A stretch of DNA of 64,000 nucleotides from Nocardia sp. NBC_00565 (GCF_036345915.1 NZ_CP107785.1:1922001-1986000), one strand, 5' to 3'. Counted from the first letter of the stretch, positions 17,111 through 25,984 are shown. Numbers and translations: made by a program. Notes: generated by a model from the sequence alone, not told the origin.

Positions 17111-18780
17111 CGCATCGCCTCGAGCTGCTTGCTCGCCCAGATCGAGAGCTGCTCCCGGCCGATCTTGGCGTTGTGCCGGATATCCACCGGAAACTTCGGG
17201 TGCACCGGGAAATCGGTGATCGCCCGGGTCAGCTCCGACTCGGCCGCACGGGCCCGCAGCGCCGATTCGACGGTCACGGCATCCGCGCCGGCGGCCAACT
17301 CCACACACAGCACCGGCCGCTGCGTACCGCGCTCACCGACGCCGACCAGAGCCGTCCGGGCAATGCCCGCAACGGTATTGAAGATCTGCTCGACCTGAAC
17401 GGTGAACATGGGTCCATCAGCGGTGACCACTCGCTGACTCTTGCGCCCGCAGAACCAGATCCGCCCCCGCTCATCGATCCAGGCCAGATCCCCGGTGCGA
17501 TGCCAGATCACCGCACCGTCGACGATCTTGCCCTGCGCGTTGGCCTGCTTCGGCCAGAAGTAGCGGGAACTGACATTCGGCCCGGATACGACGAGTTCGC
17601 CGATACCGCGCGACTTTTCGAGTTCGCCCGCGATCGCCTCGACCCGCTGCCAGGTCGGGATCGGATCGTCGGTGATGGCGACGATCCTGGCCCGCACCCG
17701 ATCCGCGGGCCGCCCGATGCACGTACCTGCGCCGCGATGGGTGCGCGCGACCAAACCGTCGAACAGTTCCCGCGATTCGATCGTCGACATCGGCAGCGCC
17801 TCGGTCGAGCCGTATCCGGCGTAGACCTGGGCATCCTCCCGCAGTACAGCGCGCAGCCCGGCGATACACCAGTCGGGGACCGGTGCGCCGCCGGAGTAGA
17901 TGCTGTCCAACGTCTCGAGCTCCTTCGGATGCTGCTCGAGGTGGTGCAGTAACGGAATCAGCACGGCGGGCGAGGCGAACATGGTGCGCACGCCGAACCG
18001 GTCGATCGCGTCCACGACGTGCGCCGGATCGGTCGAACCGACCCGACTCGGAATCAACGGCGGCAGCACACACCGCGCGCCGAGCAGCAGATCGAGAATG
18101 CCCACCAGCGGCAGGGTGATCAGCGAGGTGTCCGGCGCGATGTGCCCCCGAGCCGCGTGGACCTGTTCGACCATCGCCGCGAGATTGCCGTGGGTCATCT
18201 CGACCGCCTTGGCCGGACCGGTACTGCCCGTGGTGAATCCGATCAGCAGCAGGTCACTGTCCGCGGCGGGCTTGCGAACCGGCGCGGCCGCGGCCGGGCT
18301 GGTACCCCAATCCCGCAGCGTCGCACCGCCCCAGAACCAGCGCCTGCCGACCGTGACGGCGGTGCGGATCCTACGGAAGCCGCGCCGGAACAACACTCGC
18401 AACGCCTGCGCCTGCGGTATCCCGATGAACGCTTCGGCATCTACGGCCCGCAAGCAGCGCAACATCTTTCGCACACCCATGCCGGGGTCGATGACCACGG
18501 GTACCGCGCCGATCTTCAACAGCCCGAACATCACCGCGTACAGCTCCGGGCTGGGCAGCACCAGCACGATGGTCCGCGTCCCGTTCCCGACACGCGCCGC
18601 GGCGAGCCGCTCGGCGATGGCGTCGGACCACTGGTCGAGCTCGCGGTAGGTGATCGTGCGGTAGCTCGGCAGGCCGTCGGGATTGCGCCCCGCCGGGAAG
18701 ATCACCGCCGCACGATCCGGTTCCGCGCGCGCGAACGCGCGGAACCGGTCGATGGGTTGCCAATAGGTCGAGGTCGTCAC
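17107..18780 (-). CDS. nltC: OleC-like beta-lactone synthetase (NltC)
   Basis: An ANL-superfamily AMP-forming enzyme (557 aa). OleC enzymes activate a 2-alkyl-3-hydroxy acid with ATP and close it to a beta-lactone. The AMP-binding core is FTTGSTGPAK at residues 182-191. The OleC-specific block VVIDPGMGVRKMLRCL plus EAFIGIPQAQALRVLF (about 96-131) distinguishes it from ordinary fatty-acyl-CoA ligases. Other motifs are YAGYGSTEALP and RTGDLAWIDERGRIWFCGRK. The GTG start overlaps the nltB stop by GTGA at 18777-18780. Assignment to OleC is strong; the exact substrate is unknown. Confidence 0.88.
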   Translation of the reverse strand: MTTSTYWQPIDRFRAFARAEPDRAAVIFPAGRNPDGLPSYRTITYRELDQWSDAIAERLAAARVGNGTRTIVLVLPSPELYAVMFGLLKIGAVPVVIDPGMGVRKMLRCLRAVDAEAFIGIPQAQALRVLFRRGFRRIRTAVTVGRRWFWGGATLRDWGTSPAAAAPVRKPAADSDLLLIGFTTGSTGPAKAVEMTHGNLAAMVEQVHAARGHIAPDTSLITLPLVGILDLLLGARCVLPPLIPSRVGSTDPAHVVDAIDRFGVRTMFASPAVLIPLLHHLEQHPKELETLDSIYSGGAPVPDWCIAGLRAVLREDAQVYAGYGSTEALPMSTIESRELFDGLVARTHRGAGTCIGRPADRVRARIVAITDDPIPTWQRVEAIAGELEKSRGIGELVVSGPNVSSRYFWPKQANAQGKIVDGAVIWHRTGDLAWIDERGRIWFCGRKSQRVVTADGPMFTVQVEQIFNTVAGIARTALVGVGERGTQRPVLCVELAAGADAVTVESALRARAAESELTRAITDFPVHPKFPVDIRHNAKIGREQLSIWASKQLEAMR

Positions 18781-19691
18781 GCGGGCGTCCCCGCGAGCAC
18801 CGGCAACCGGTAGAGCGCGGCCGCGGCCGATGGTCCCGCGCCCGCCGCCACGAACAGCACGTGTGTATGCGCCGCGAAGGAATCCTCGGCGACCGCCCGG
18901 TCGTAGGCCAGCGGCAGTACGGCGGTATGTGGGTCGCCCTCGGACAGATCGGCGGTGCGCACCGAATCCGCCGCGATACCAAGGGTTTCCGCGAGGCGGA
19001 CCGGGAATTGGGCGCTCGGGGTCGAGGCGATGAGGACAGTACTCGCCAGGTCGGTGTGCCCGGCATCGGCGAGTGCGGCTCGCGCGGTTTCGGCGGCCAC
19101 CGTATGCAGCGTGTCCTCGAAGCCCGGCTCCTGGACCACCGTCATCAGGCCCCGTCCGACCGTGCCCATGGTCGCGGTGTCGACATAGGACTCCACGCCT
19201 GGTGCACCGGCACCATTGGCGACGTGCACCCGGCCGAACCCGACGGGTTCGTCGGTGCGCTCCAGCAATAGCGCGGCTCCCGAAGTGGCGTAAGGGAATT
19301 CGTCGTCGGCCGCCGAGCGGGTGAGCGACGGGTGGGTGTCCCCGGAGACGATGAGCACATGCTCGGCGCTGCCGGTCTCCAGAATGGAGGCGGCCACCTG
19401 GACCGCGTTCAGCACCCCGACCGCGCCGTTCATCAGATCGAAGGAGAAGGTCCGCGGATCGTCCCTGCCGTACTCGAGTCCGATACCCGCCGCCTTCTGG
19501 ATCAGCGCGGATACGGCCGGTTCGACGGTATTGGAGTCACGGAACACCCCGGCATTGATGAACACCCCGACCTGGTCGGGACGCACACCGGCGCGCTGCA
19601 GGCTCTGTAGTGCGGCGCGACCGCTGTGCTCGACGATGCTGTGGGTGTCTTTCGCGCGGCTGGTTCCGGTGGCTGTGATACGCACGCCCAT
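18777..19691 (-). CDS. nltB: OleA-like thiolase partner without catalytic cysteine (NltB)
   Basis: A thiolase-fold protein of the OleA/KAS III type (304 aa). It aligns with NltA at FSFDLMNGAVGVLNA, where Ala90 replaces the catalytic Cys. The His and Asn regions are also changed (ASTPSAQF and EGDPHTAVL). Glu57 in NTVEPAVSALIQ is kept and aligns with Glu99 of NltA. In lipstatin biosynthesis LstB likewise lacks the cysteine and is thought to donate this Glu to LstA. So this is probably the accessory half of a heterodimer. The ATG at 19691 is 8 bases after nltA. Confidence 0.84.
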   Translation of the reverse strand: MGVRITATGTSRAKDTHSIVEHSGRAALQSLQRAGVRPDQVGVFINAGVFRDSNTVEPAVSALIQKAAGIGLEYGRDDPRTFSFDLMNGAVGVLNAVQVAASILETGSAEHVLIVSGDTHPSLTRSAADDEFPYATSGAALLLERTDEPVGFGRVHVANGAGAPGVESYVDTATMGTVGRGLMTVVQEPGFEDTLHTVAAETARAALADAGHTDLASTVLIASTPSAQFPVRLAETLGIAADSVRTADLSEGDPHTAVLPLAYDRAVAEDSFAAHTHVLFVAAGAGPSAAAALYRLPVLAGTPA

Positions 19692-19699
19692 GGCTGACC

Positions 19700-20749
19700 T
19701 CAGACCTTCAGGGAGGAGATGGTGGTGGACAGGAAGCCGGTCACGACGCCGGAGGCCGCCGGGATCATCAGCAGCTTGGCTCCGGACGGCAGGCTCTGCT
19801 CGCTGAGTTGATCGTGTAGCACGATGAAATGTGAAGTGGTGGAGGTATTTCCGTACTTCTCGATGACCCGCAGATCCGGTGGCATCGGCACGCCGAACTC
19901 GCGCTCGCCGATCGCGTTCAACCACGGGATCGCGGCCGCGCCGAACTGATGGTGGATGATGTAGTCGAACTTCTCGTCGGCGAAGCTCGTGCCCCGCGCC
20001 TCCAGATAGTTGCGTTGGGTGTCGGTCCACAGCAGAAACCGATCCTCGTTGTGCATCTTGCGGTTATCGGTGTAGAGCGCGATGCCCTGGGATTTATCGC
20101 TGGGCATGCCGAGGCATAGCTCGGAATGGGCCGCGGCGGTCATCAACTCGATGTAGTGGATCTTGTCGGCATCGTCGACCGCCTGATCGAGCACGATCGC
20201 ACAACCCGAATCGCCCACCGACAGCGATGCGAATTGCGGATCGTATTTCTCGGAAATCTCGTTCACCGCGGTATCGGCGATGGGAGTAATGGCCTCGCCG
20301 CTCACCACCATGCCATTTCGCACGGTGCCGGATCGGATCATCCGATCGAGAATATAAGTACCGTTCAGCATTCCGGCGCAGGCATTGGAGATATCGAAAG
20401 TAATGGCCTTGTCGGCACCGAGATTTTTGCCGATCGACGATGCGAACGACGGCTCCATGTACATGCGGGTGCCGTTCCTGCTGCGTGTGATGGAGCTGGA
20501 TATGATCACGTCGAGATCCGCGGCCGCATACTTTGACCTGGACAGACAGTCCTCGGCGGCCTTGATCGCCAGGGCGAAGGAGTCCTCGTAACTATCCGGC
20601 CCGGTGTCGTGCACACGACGTTCCTTGATGCCCGTGATGCGTTCGAGATCGAACGACGGCGGCGCGACCAGCCGGGAGACGAGCTCCTTGGTAGAGACGA
20701 TATTCGAGGGGAGATACGCGCCGATGGATTCGAACCGAGAATGCGACAC
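19700..20749 (-). CDS. nltA: OleA-like acyl-CoA Claisen condensation enzyme (NltA)
   Basis: A thiolase-fold protein (349 aa) predicted to join two fatty acyl chains head to head. The catalytic triad of the family is visible: Cys124 in SNACAGMLNG, His267 in IIHHQFG and Asn301 in YGNTSTTS. Glu99 in YMEPSF matches the OleA glutamate that reaches across the dimer. It starts with GTG at 20749 after an AGGAG ribosome site and is the first gene of a seven-gene operon (nltA, nltB, nltC, small ORF, nltD, acyltransferase, mmpL). An ordinary FabH is less likely given the gene context. Confidence 0.88.
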   Translation of the reverse strand: MSHSRFESIGAYLPSNIVSTKELVSRLVAPPSFDLERITGIKERRVHDTGPDSYEDSFALAIKAAEDCLSRSKYAAADLDVIISSSITRSRNGTRMYMEPSFASSIGKNLGADKAITFDISNACAGMLNGTYILDRMIRSGTVRNGMVVSGEAITPIADTAVNEISEKYDPQFASLSVGDSGCAIVLDQAVDDADKIHYIELMTAAAHSELCLGMPSDKSQGIALYTDNRKMHNEDRFLLWTDTQRNYLEARGTSFADEKFDYIIHHQFGAAAIPWLNAIGEREFGVPMPPDLRVIEKYGNTSTTSHFIVLHDQLSEQSLPSGAKLLMIPAASGVVTGFLSTTISSLKV

Positions 20750-21089
20750 TTGCGCTCCTGGAAATCGTTGATGAATACGGTTACGGATCGTCTCTGATCT
20801 TCGGTGCGACGGAACGCTACCCGACGGTAACTGGAAATAGGTATGTCCAGTTTGCCCGAATCCTTCTGGGACAGTTGCGCTTTCGGCCCTACGCTGCGGC
20901 GATGTCCGATTGATGTGAGTGAGTTCACTGCACGTGGCGCACTCGGGTGCCAGTCGGTATTTGGTCGCCCGTCCAAGGTTGGTATCGAGGGTGTTGTTTC
21001 CGAAGACAACAGGTCAACCGATAGGCTGGTGGGGACGTCGATGCGATCGGCGTCGCGCCGCAACCGCCGAATACCGAAGGACGAGATCC
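20750..21089. promoter_or_regulatory. Divergent control region of the nlt operon and the monooxygenase
   Basis: About 340 bases between divergent genes with no credible coding frame. It must hold both promoters. An imperfect 18-bp palindrome, GTTGTTTCCGAAGACAAC, at 20993-21010 (14 of 18 positions symmetrical) lies about 80 bases before the monooxygenase start and could be a regulator site. I see no convincing -10/-35 pair to assign. Confidence 0.45.
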
Positions 21090-22583
21090 ATGACGATCGC
21101 TGACGAGCACGTCGATGTGCTCATCGTCGGTGCCGGACTGTCCGGGATAGGTGCGGCGTATCACCTGGGGCGGGCCTTTCCGCGCCGGAGCTACACAATT
21201 CTGGAGAGCCGCGACGCGATCGGCGGCACCTGGGATCTGTTCCGCTATCCGGGAATTCGGTCCGATTCCGATATGTACACCTTCAGTTACCGGTTCCGTC
21301 CGTGGCTGGGTGAGAAGGTGATCGCGGACGGCGACGATATCCTCGACTATGTGCGCGCCACTGCTACCGAGGCCGGAATCGACCGGCGCATCCGATTTCA
21401 CCATCGGGTGGTCGCCGCCGAATGGTCGTCGCGGGAGAATGTGTGGACCGTGCGGGCGGAACGGACCGATACCGGCGAAACCGTAACGCTCACAGCCGGA
21501 TTCCTGTTCTGCTGTTCGGGTTACTACCGCTACGACGAGGGCTACACCCCGGATTTCGCGGGCACCGAGCGTTTCTCGGGGCCGATCATCCACCCGCAGC
21601 ACTGGCCGAGTGAGCTGGATGTCGCGGGCAAGCGCGTGGTGCTGATCGGTAGCGGCGCGACCGCCGTGACGCTCGGCCCTGCGCTGACGGAGCAGGGCGC
21701 GCACGTCACGATGTTGCAGCGCTCACCGAGCTACATCATCTCCGCGCCCGCCCGTGACGATCTCGCCATCAAGGTGCGCAAATTCCTGCCCGGCCGCGCC
21801 GCCTACGCGGTCGCCAGGGCGAAGAATGTGGCGCTGTCCACGGCGATATACCAACTGAGCCAACGGTATCCGGAGTTCATGCGCAAGCGGATCCGCGGCT
21901 GGCAGCAGCGCTGGCTGCCCGAGGGCTACGATATCGACACCCACTTCACCCCGACCTACAACCCCTGGGATCAGCGACTGTGCCTGGCGCCCAACGGAGA
22001 TTTCTTCCGCGCGATCCGCAAGGGTGAGTTGGACGTGGTCACCGATCGGGTCGAGACGTTCACCGAGACCGGTTTGCGGCTGGTCTCCGGCGCGAGCATC
22101 GACGCCGACATCATCATCACCGCGACGGGATTGAACCTGCTGGCCTTCGGCGGCGTCGAACTATCGGTCGACGGCCGGCCGGTGCGGCTCGCCGAGCACA
22201 TGGCCTACAAGGCGATGATGCTGTCCGATGTACCGAACTTTGCCTACATCATCGGCTACACCAACGCCTCATGGACGCTGAAGGCGGACTTGGTGTGCGA
22301 GTACGTGGTTCGACTACTACGTCGCATGTACGGCGGCGACTATGCCCGCTGTACACCGGTGCGTGATCCGTCGGTTGGCGCGACGTCGCTGTTCCTGAAC
22401 TTCAATCCCGGTTATGTCCAGCGCGCCGCGAGCCAATTCCCGATCCAGGGCACCAAAGCACCCTGGCGCCTACGCATGAACTACCTGCGCGACGTGATCA
22501 GCCTGCGTCACGGGAGGATCACCGACAGCGCGATGACGTTCGAACGAGCGCGCCATCGCGATCCGGTGTCGACCAAGGGTTAG
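21090..22583 (+). CDS. Flavin-containing Baeyer-Villiger-type monooxygenase (EthA-like)
   Basis: A class B flavoprotein monooxygenase (497 aa) that inserts oxygen next to ketones or oxidises S/N atoms using FAD and NADPH. The FAD motif GAGLSGIGAAYHL is at about residues 14-26, the second GxG motif is IGSGATAV, and the Baeyer-Villiger fingerprint FSGPIIHPQHWP fits FxGxxxHxxxWP exactly. The ATG at 21090 has GAAGGACGAG upstream. It is divergent from the nlt operon and ends 5 bases from a convergent TetR gene. A link to the beta-lactone pathway is possible but unproven. Confidence 0.87.
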   Translation: MTIADEHVDVLIVGAGLSGIGAAYHLGRAFPRRSYTILESRDAIGGTWDLFRYPGIRSDSDMYTFSYRFRPWLGEKVIADGDDILDYVRATATEAGIDRRIRFHHRVVAAEWSSRENVWTVRAERTDTGETVTLTAGFLFCCSGYYRYDEGYTPDFAGTERFSGPIIHPQHWPSELDVAGKRVVLIGSGATAVTLGPALTEQGAHVTMLQRSPSYIISAPARDDLAIKVRKFLPGRAAYAVARAKNVALSTAIYQLSQRYPEFMRKRIRGWQQRWLPEGYDIDTHFTPTYNPWDQRLCLAPNGDFFRAIRKGELDVVTDRVETFTETGLRLVSGASIDADIIITATGLNLLAFGGVELSVDGRPVRLAEHMAYKAMMLSDVPNFAYIIGYTNASWTLKADLVCEYVVRLLRRMYGGDYARCTPVRDPSVGATSLFLNFNPGYVQRAASQFPIQGTKAPWRLRMNYLRDVISLRHGRITDSAMTFERARHRDPVSTKG

Positions 22584-22588
22584 CCGGG

Positions 22589-23248
22589 TCAGTTCTGGGA
22601 CGACCGCGCGCCCGCGATATTGCGCAGCACGATGGTCGCGTGGTCGTCGAACCGCTCCCGAGGGATACCGATGGTCCCGTTCAGCCACGGCCGGTACATG
22701 TACGCCATCGCACCGAAGATGGCGTTCGAGTTGAGGGAATTGTCGAACTGGTCCGGCGCGGGCTGACCGTCTGCGCCCGGTCCGATCACCAGCGCGATCG
22801 GGCTGGTGAACAGTTCGATGAGTTCGTTGCCGCGTTCGCCGAGTACGCGCGTGGCCTGCGATTCGACGAACATGATCTGGCCGCGCCGCTGATCCTCCAG
22901 CAGATAGTCCGTGAATGCCGATATGGCATGCCGGAATAGTTTTTCGGGTTCGGGCGGTGCGGTAGCCAGCGCACCGAGCAGCCGTTCCTGTGCGCCGAGG
23001 ACGACCGTCTCCAGCGCCGCTGTCAGCAGTTTGTCGAGGTTCTCGAAGCTCTCGTAGAAGTAGCGCTCGGTGAGTCCGGCCTGCCGGCAGACCCCGCGCA
23101 TGGAGATCTCGGAGGACCCGATGGTGGCCATCAGCTCGATGGCGGCCTCGACGAGCTGTTCGCGGCGCGCGGCGATTCGGTCGGCGGGCGGCGTGCCGCG
23201 CCAGCGGCGCATGCCCGGTATCGATCCATCGGAAACGGCGTCGTTCAT
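22589..23248 (-). CDS. TetR family regulator of the adjacent hydrolase/reductase genes
   Basis: A 219-aa TetR-type repressor. The N-terminal helix-turn-helix is visible in REQLVEAAIELMATIGSSEI and MRGVCRQAGLTERYFYESF (about residues 28-70); the rest is a ligand-binding domain. The ATG at 23248 is chosen since the upstream residues look non-coding. It is divergent from the PF10118 gene, and the region between holds two palindromes that fit TetR operators, so local autoregulation is likely. The ligand is unknown. Confidence 0.86.
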   Translation of the reverse strand: MNDAVSDGSIPGMRRWRGTPPADRIAARREQLVEAAIELMATIGSSEISMRGVCRQAGLTERYFYESFENLDKLLTAALETVVLGAQERLLGALATAPPEPEKLFRHAISAFTDYLLEDQRRGQIMFVESQATRVLGERGNELIELFTSPIALVIGPGADGQPAPDQFDNSLNSNAIFGAMAYMYRPWLNGTIGIPRERFDDHATIVLRNIAGARSSQN

Positions 23249-23277
23249 GGCTCGATCCTCCCATAGGGGGAAAGTTG

Positions 23278-23308
23278 ACATCATGTGATGTTGACAGCAT
23301 TTGATGTC
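23278..23308. promoter_or_regulatory. Two tandem palindromic operators
   Basis: Palindrome 1 is ACATCA-TG-TGATGT at 23278-23291. Palindrome 2 is GACAGCA-TT-TGATGTC at 23293-23308 (one mismatch per arm). Their centres are 16 bases apart and both carry the same TGATGT half-site. They lie between the divergent TetR and PF10118 genes, 30 bases from the TetR start, and are the likely binding sites of that TetR protein. Confidence 0.65.
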
Positions 23309-23351
23309 GGCAATACATTGACTCCAGGGCACCAGACGTGAGGACCATGAG

Positions 23352-24221
23352 ATGGGTACTGCTTACGCCGACCAGGCACATGCCATCAACGCGCGGGACG
23401 TCAACTTCGACTTCGATACGGTGCCGATGCACTACATCCCCGGCGAGGTCATGGCCACCCACATCATCAATGTGATGCATCTGGTGCTACCCGAAGGGGA
23501 GCGGGCCATGGCGCAGGCGCTGGCCGAGGCGCTCCCGCTGATCGACGATGAGCGACTGCGCGAGGAGGTCCGCGGGTTCATCGGCCAGGAGACGATGCAC
23601 GCCGGCTCACACGAGCTGGCGCGCCGCCAGTTGCAGCGGCTCGGACTCGAGGTCGGCCCGATGGTGGATCGCGTCGCCTGGTTGATCGATCGGGTGCTCG
23701 GCGACCACGGTTTGGCCGGGCGGGCCAAGCACGAATGGTTGTGCGAACGATTGGCCCTGTTCGCCGGGATGGAGCACTACACCGCCGTCATCGGCGAATG
23801 GCTGCTCACCAACGACAAGCTGGAGGCCAAGCAGATGCATCCGGCGATGCTGGATCTCATTCGTTGGCACGGCGCGGAGGAGGTCGAGCATCGCAGCGTG
23901 GTCTACGACGCGTACATGTATCTCGACGGCGGCTATGCGCGCAAGGCGCGCCAAGCGCTGATCGCGAGCTCGGGATTGCTTGTGCTGTTCGTGATTTCGG
24001 GTGGCTACCTCTTCCATCGCGACCCGTCGCCGAACAAAGGCCGCTGGTGGCCGCTACAGCTGGCCAGCGCATCGCTGCGCGGTGTGGTGCCGAACTTCAC
24101 CACCTTCTTCACCGAGATTCCGCGATACCTGCGGCCGGGATTCCATCCCTCCCAGCTCGGTCCGATCGACAACGCGTTGCGCTACCTCGCGCAGTCGCCC
24201 GCAGCACGGACGAACGCATGA
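23352..24221 (+). CDS. PF10118-type predicted metal-dependent hydrolase/oxygenase
   Basis: A 289-aa protein of the family annotated as 'predicted metal-dependent hydrolase'. Paired acidic/histidine motifs are visible: GQETMHAGSHELA (about residues 77-89), FAGMEHYTAVIGEW and WHGAEEVEHRSVVYD (about 174-188). These resemble ferritin-like di-iron ligands (E, ExxH repeated). A hydrophobic segment, ALIASSGLLVLFVISGGYLF, lies near residue 205. The stop overlaps the start of a 2Fe-2S reductase gene by ATGA, so a di-iron oxygenase supplied with electrons by that reductase is a reasonable alternative to a hydrolase. Confidence 0.78.
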   Translation: MGTAYADQAHAINARDVNFDFDTVPMHYIPGEVMATHIINVMHLVLPEGERAMAQALAEALPLIDDERLREEVRGFIGQETMHAGSHELARRQLQRLGLEVGPMVDRVAWLIDRVLGDHGLAGRAKHEWLCERLALFAGMEHYTAVIGEWLLTNDKLEAKQMHPAMLDLIRWHGAEEVEHRSVVYDAYMYLDGGYARKARQALIASSGLLVLFVISGGYLFHRDPSPNKGRWWPLQLASASLRGVVPNFTTFFTEIPRYLRPGFHPSQLGPIDNALRYLAQSPAARTNA

Positions 24222-25285
24222 CCGCGGTGGAGCAGTTCCGGCCGGGAGCCGGGCTGCGGATGATCGCGTCGGCGGTGGACACCTACAAGCGGGTTTTCAC
24301 GGAAGGGAAATCGGCGCAACTGCTTTCGCGGGCGCAGCCGGTGCGCCACACCGGCTACGACTTCGAGCTGGCGGTCATGGGGATCGAGGCCGAGGCGGAC
24401 GAGGTGCTCAGCCTGACCCTGTGCGATCCGGACGGCGCGGACCTGCCCGCGTGGACGCCGGGCGCCCATATCGATGTGTTCCTCCCCTCGGGTCGGCAGC
24501 GGCAGTACTCGCTCAACAGTGACCCGGATGACCGCAGCTCCTACCGGATCGCGGTGCGCTACATCGCCGATGGCGACGGCGGCTCCCGGGAGATCCACGA
24601 GGGGCTGCGCGTCGGCGACCGGTTGCGGGTACGCGGACCACGCAACGCGTTCCCGCTCATCACCGCGCCGGAGTACTTCTTCGTGGCCGGTGGCATCGGG
24701 ATCACCGCGATTCTGCCGATGGTCACCGCGGCCGAACGTGCCGGAATACCGTGGCGCTTGATGTATTTCGGGCGCTCGCGGACGCGGATGCCCTTCCTGT
24801 ACGAGTTGGCTCGCTTCACCGGCGGTGATGTGGTGGTGCGTCCGGACGACGAGTACGGGGTGCCGGATCCGCGCATGATCTTCGAGCAGACGCCTACCGG
24901 TGCGGCGGTATATGTCTGCGGGCCACCGCCGTTGGCGGAGGGGGCACGCAAGGTGCTGTCGCTGCACGATCCGACCGCCTCCCTGCATACCGAGCGGTTC
25001 TCGGCGGTGCCGGTGCGCGATGGCGCGGCGTTCCGGATTCGGTTGCGCCGCAGTGGGACCGAGGTGGATGTCGCGGCCGATGAGTCCGCGCTGGCCGCGA
25101 TCAAGCGCGCGGTGCCCGGCGTCCCGTACTCGTGCCAGCAGGGCTTCTGTGGGGCGTGCCGGGCCGGTGTGCTGTCGGGTGAGGTCGACCATCAGGACCG
25201 TGCGCTGCTCCCGAGCGAACGCGACGGTGCGATGCTGACCTGTGTATCTCGTGCCCGCGGTGGCGAACTCGAATTGGATCTGTAG
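24218..25285 (+). CDS. FAD / 2Fe-2S ferredoxin-type reductase
   Basis: A 355-aa oxidoreductase with an N-terminal FAD domain (RQYSLNSDPDD), an NAD(P)-binding domain (FFVAGGIGITAILPMV) and a C-terminal plant-type 2Fe-2S domain with CQQGFCGACRAGV and a fourth Cys in MLTCVSRA. This is the order found in phthalate-dioxygenase-reductase and vanillate-demethylase reductases, which feed electrons to a partner oxygenase. The ATG at 24218 overlaps the upstream stop (ATGA). The PF10118 protein is the obvious partner. Ends 3 bases before a convergent TetR gene. Confidence 0.88.
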   Translation: MTAVEQFRPGAGLRMIASAVDTYKRVFTEGKSAQLLSRAQPVRHTGYDFELAVMGIEAEADEVLSLTLCDPDGADLPAWTPGAHIDVFLPSGRQRQYSLNSDPDDRSSYRIAVRYIADGDGGSREIHEGLRVGDRLRVRGPRNAFPLITAPEYFFVAGGIGITAILPMVTAAERAGIPWRLMYFGRSRTRMPFLYELARFTGGDVVVRPDDEYGVPDPRMIFEQTPTGAAVYVCGPPPLAEGARKVLSLHDPTASLHTERFSAVPVRDGAAFRIRLRRSGTEVDVAADESALAAIKRAVPGVPYSCQQGFCGACRAGVLSGEVDHQDRALLPSERDGAMLTCVSRARGGELELDL

Positions 25286-25288
25286 GGC

Positions 25289-25984
25289 TCAGTCCGCGGC
25301 CGGGAAGATGCCCGGCAGCGTCATGGCGTACTCGAGATCGGCGCGGCTGCCGAGCGTGGTGAGCAGGACGCGGATCATGGTGAGCCGTGCGGCGGCAACG
25401 GTTTCCGCGTCGGGCTCGCTGCCCGGTGCCGCGCCCGCCGAGATCCGGTAGACCACGTACTCGCAAACATGCAGGGCCGCATCGAGATCCAGCGGCGACG
25501 GGACCGCGCGGCCGAGTTCGGTGAAGGTTTCGCGGACCAGCGCGCGGATATCGTCCAGCGCCCGTTCGCGATACGCCGATACGGGTGAGGTCGGGTCGTG
25601 TAGTTCGGCGAACAGTGGGCGCAGCATCGCGCCGTGTCCGTGGGCCCAGTCGAGGTAGGCGTCGATGAGCCGGATGCCGAGTTCGACGGGCTCGTCGGGG
25701 TCGGTGAGTGCCGTGCGGATGCCATCGACCAGGCCGTCGTTCGACGCGTCCAGCACCAGGTGCAGCGGTTCGATGGCATTGCCGAAGTAGCGGTAGAAGG
25801 TGGGTCTGGCCAGCCCGGCCTGTTCGATGATCTGCGCGACGCTGAGGCCGCGCGACCCGGTGCGGGTGAATACCGCGGCGGTGGCGAGCACGATGCGGGC
25901 GCGGACCTCCTCGGCCTGCTCCTGGGTCTGCGGTGGGCGGCCGCGCCGGGCCGGGCCGTTCGCCGGGGACGTTTCAGTGGACAT
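25289..25984 (-). CDS. TetR family regulator of the aldehyde dehydrogenase genes
   Basis: A 231-aa TetR repressor. After a basic, proline-rich lead (RRGRPPQTQEQAEEV), the helix-turn-helix is in RIVLATAAVFTRTGSRGLSV and QIIEQAGLARPTFYRYFGN (about residues 30-75). It is divergent from an aldehyde dehydrogenase gene and a perfect palindrome lies between them. The ligand is unknown; an aldehyde, alcohol or fatty acid would fit the neighbouring enzymes. Confidence 0.85.
   Translation of the reverse strand: MSTETSPANGPARRGRPPQTQEQAEEVRARIVLATAAVFTRTGSRGLSVAQIIEQAGLARPTFYRYFGNAIEPLHLVLDASNDGLVDGIRTALTDPDEPVELGIRLIDAYLDWAHGHGAMLRPLFAELHDPTSPVSAYRERALDDIRALVRETFTELGRAVPSPLDLDAALHVCEYVVYRISAGAAPGSEPDAETVAAARLTMIRVLLTTLGSRADLEYAMTLPGIFPAAD

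Noticed and set aside
19700..20749. Ordinary FabH (fatty acid initiation) identity for NltA
   Set aside because: The neighbouring OleC- and OleD-like genes and a Cys-less partner thiolase point to OleA-type head-to-head condensation.
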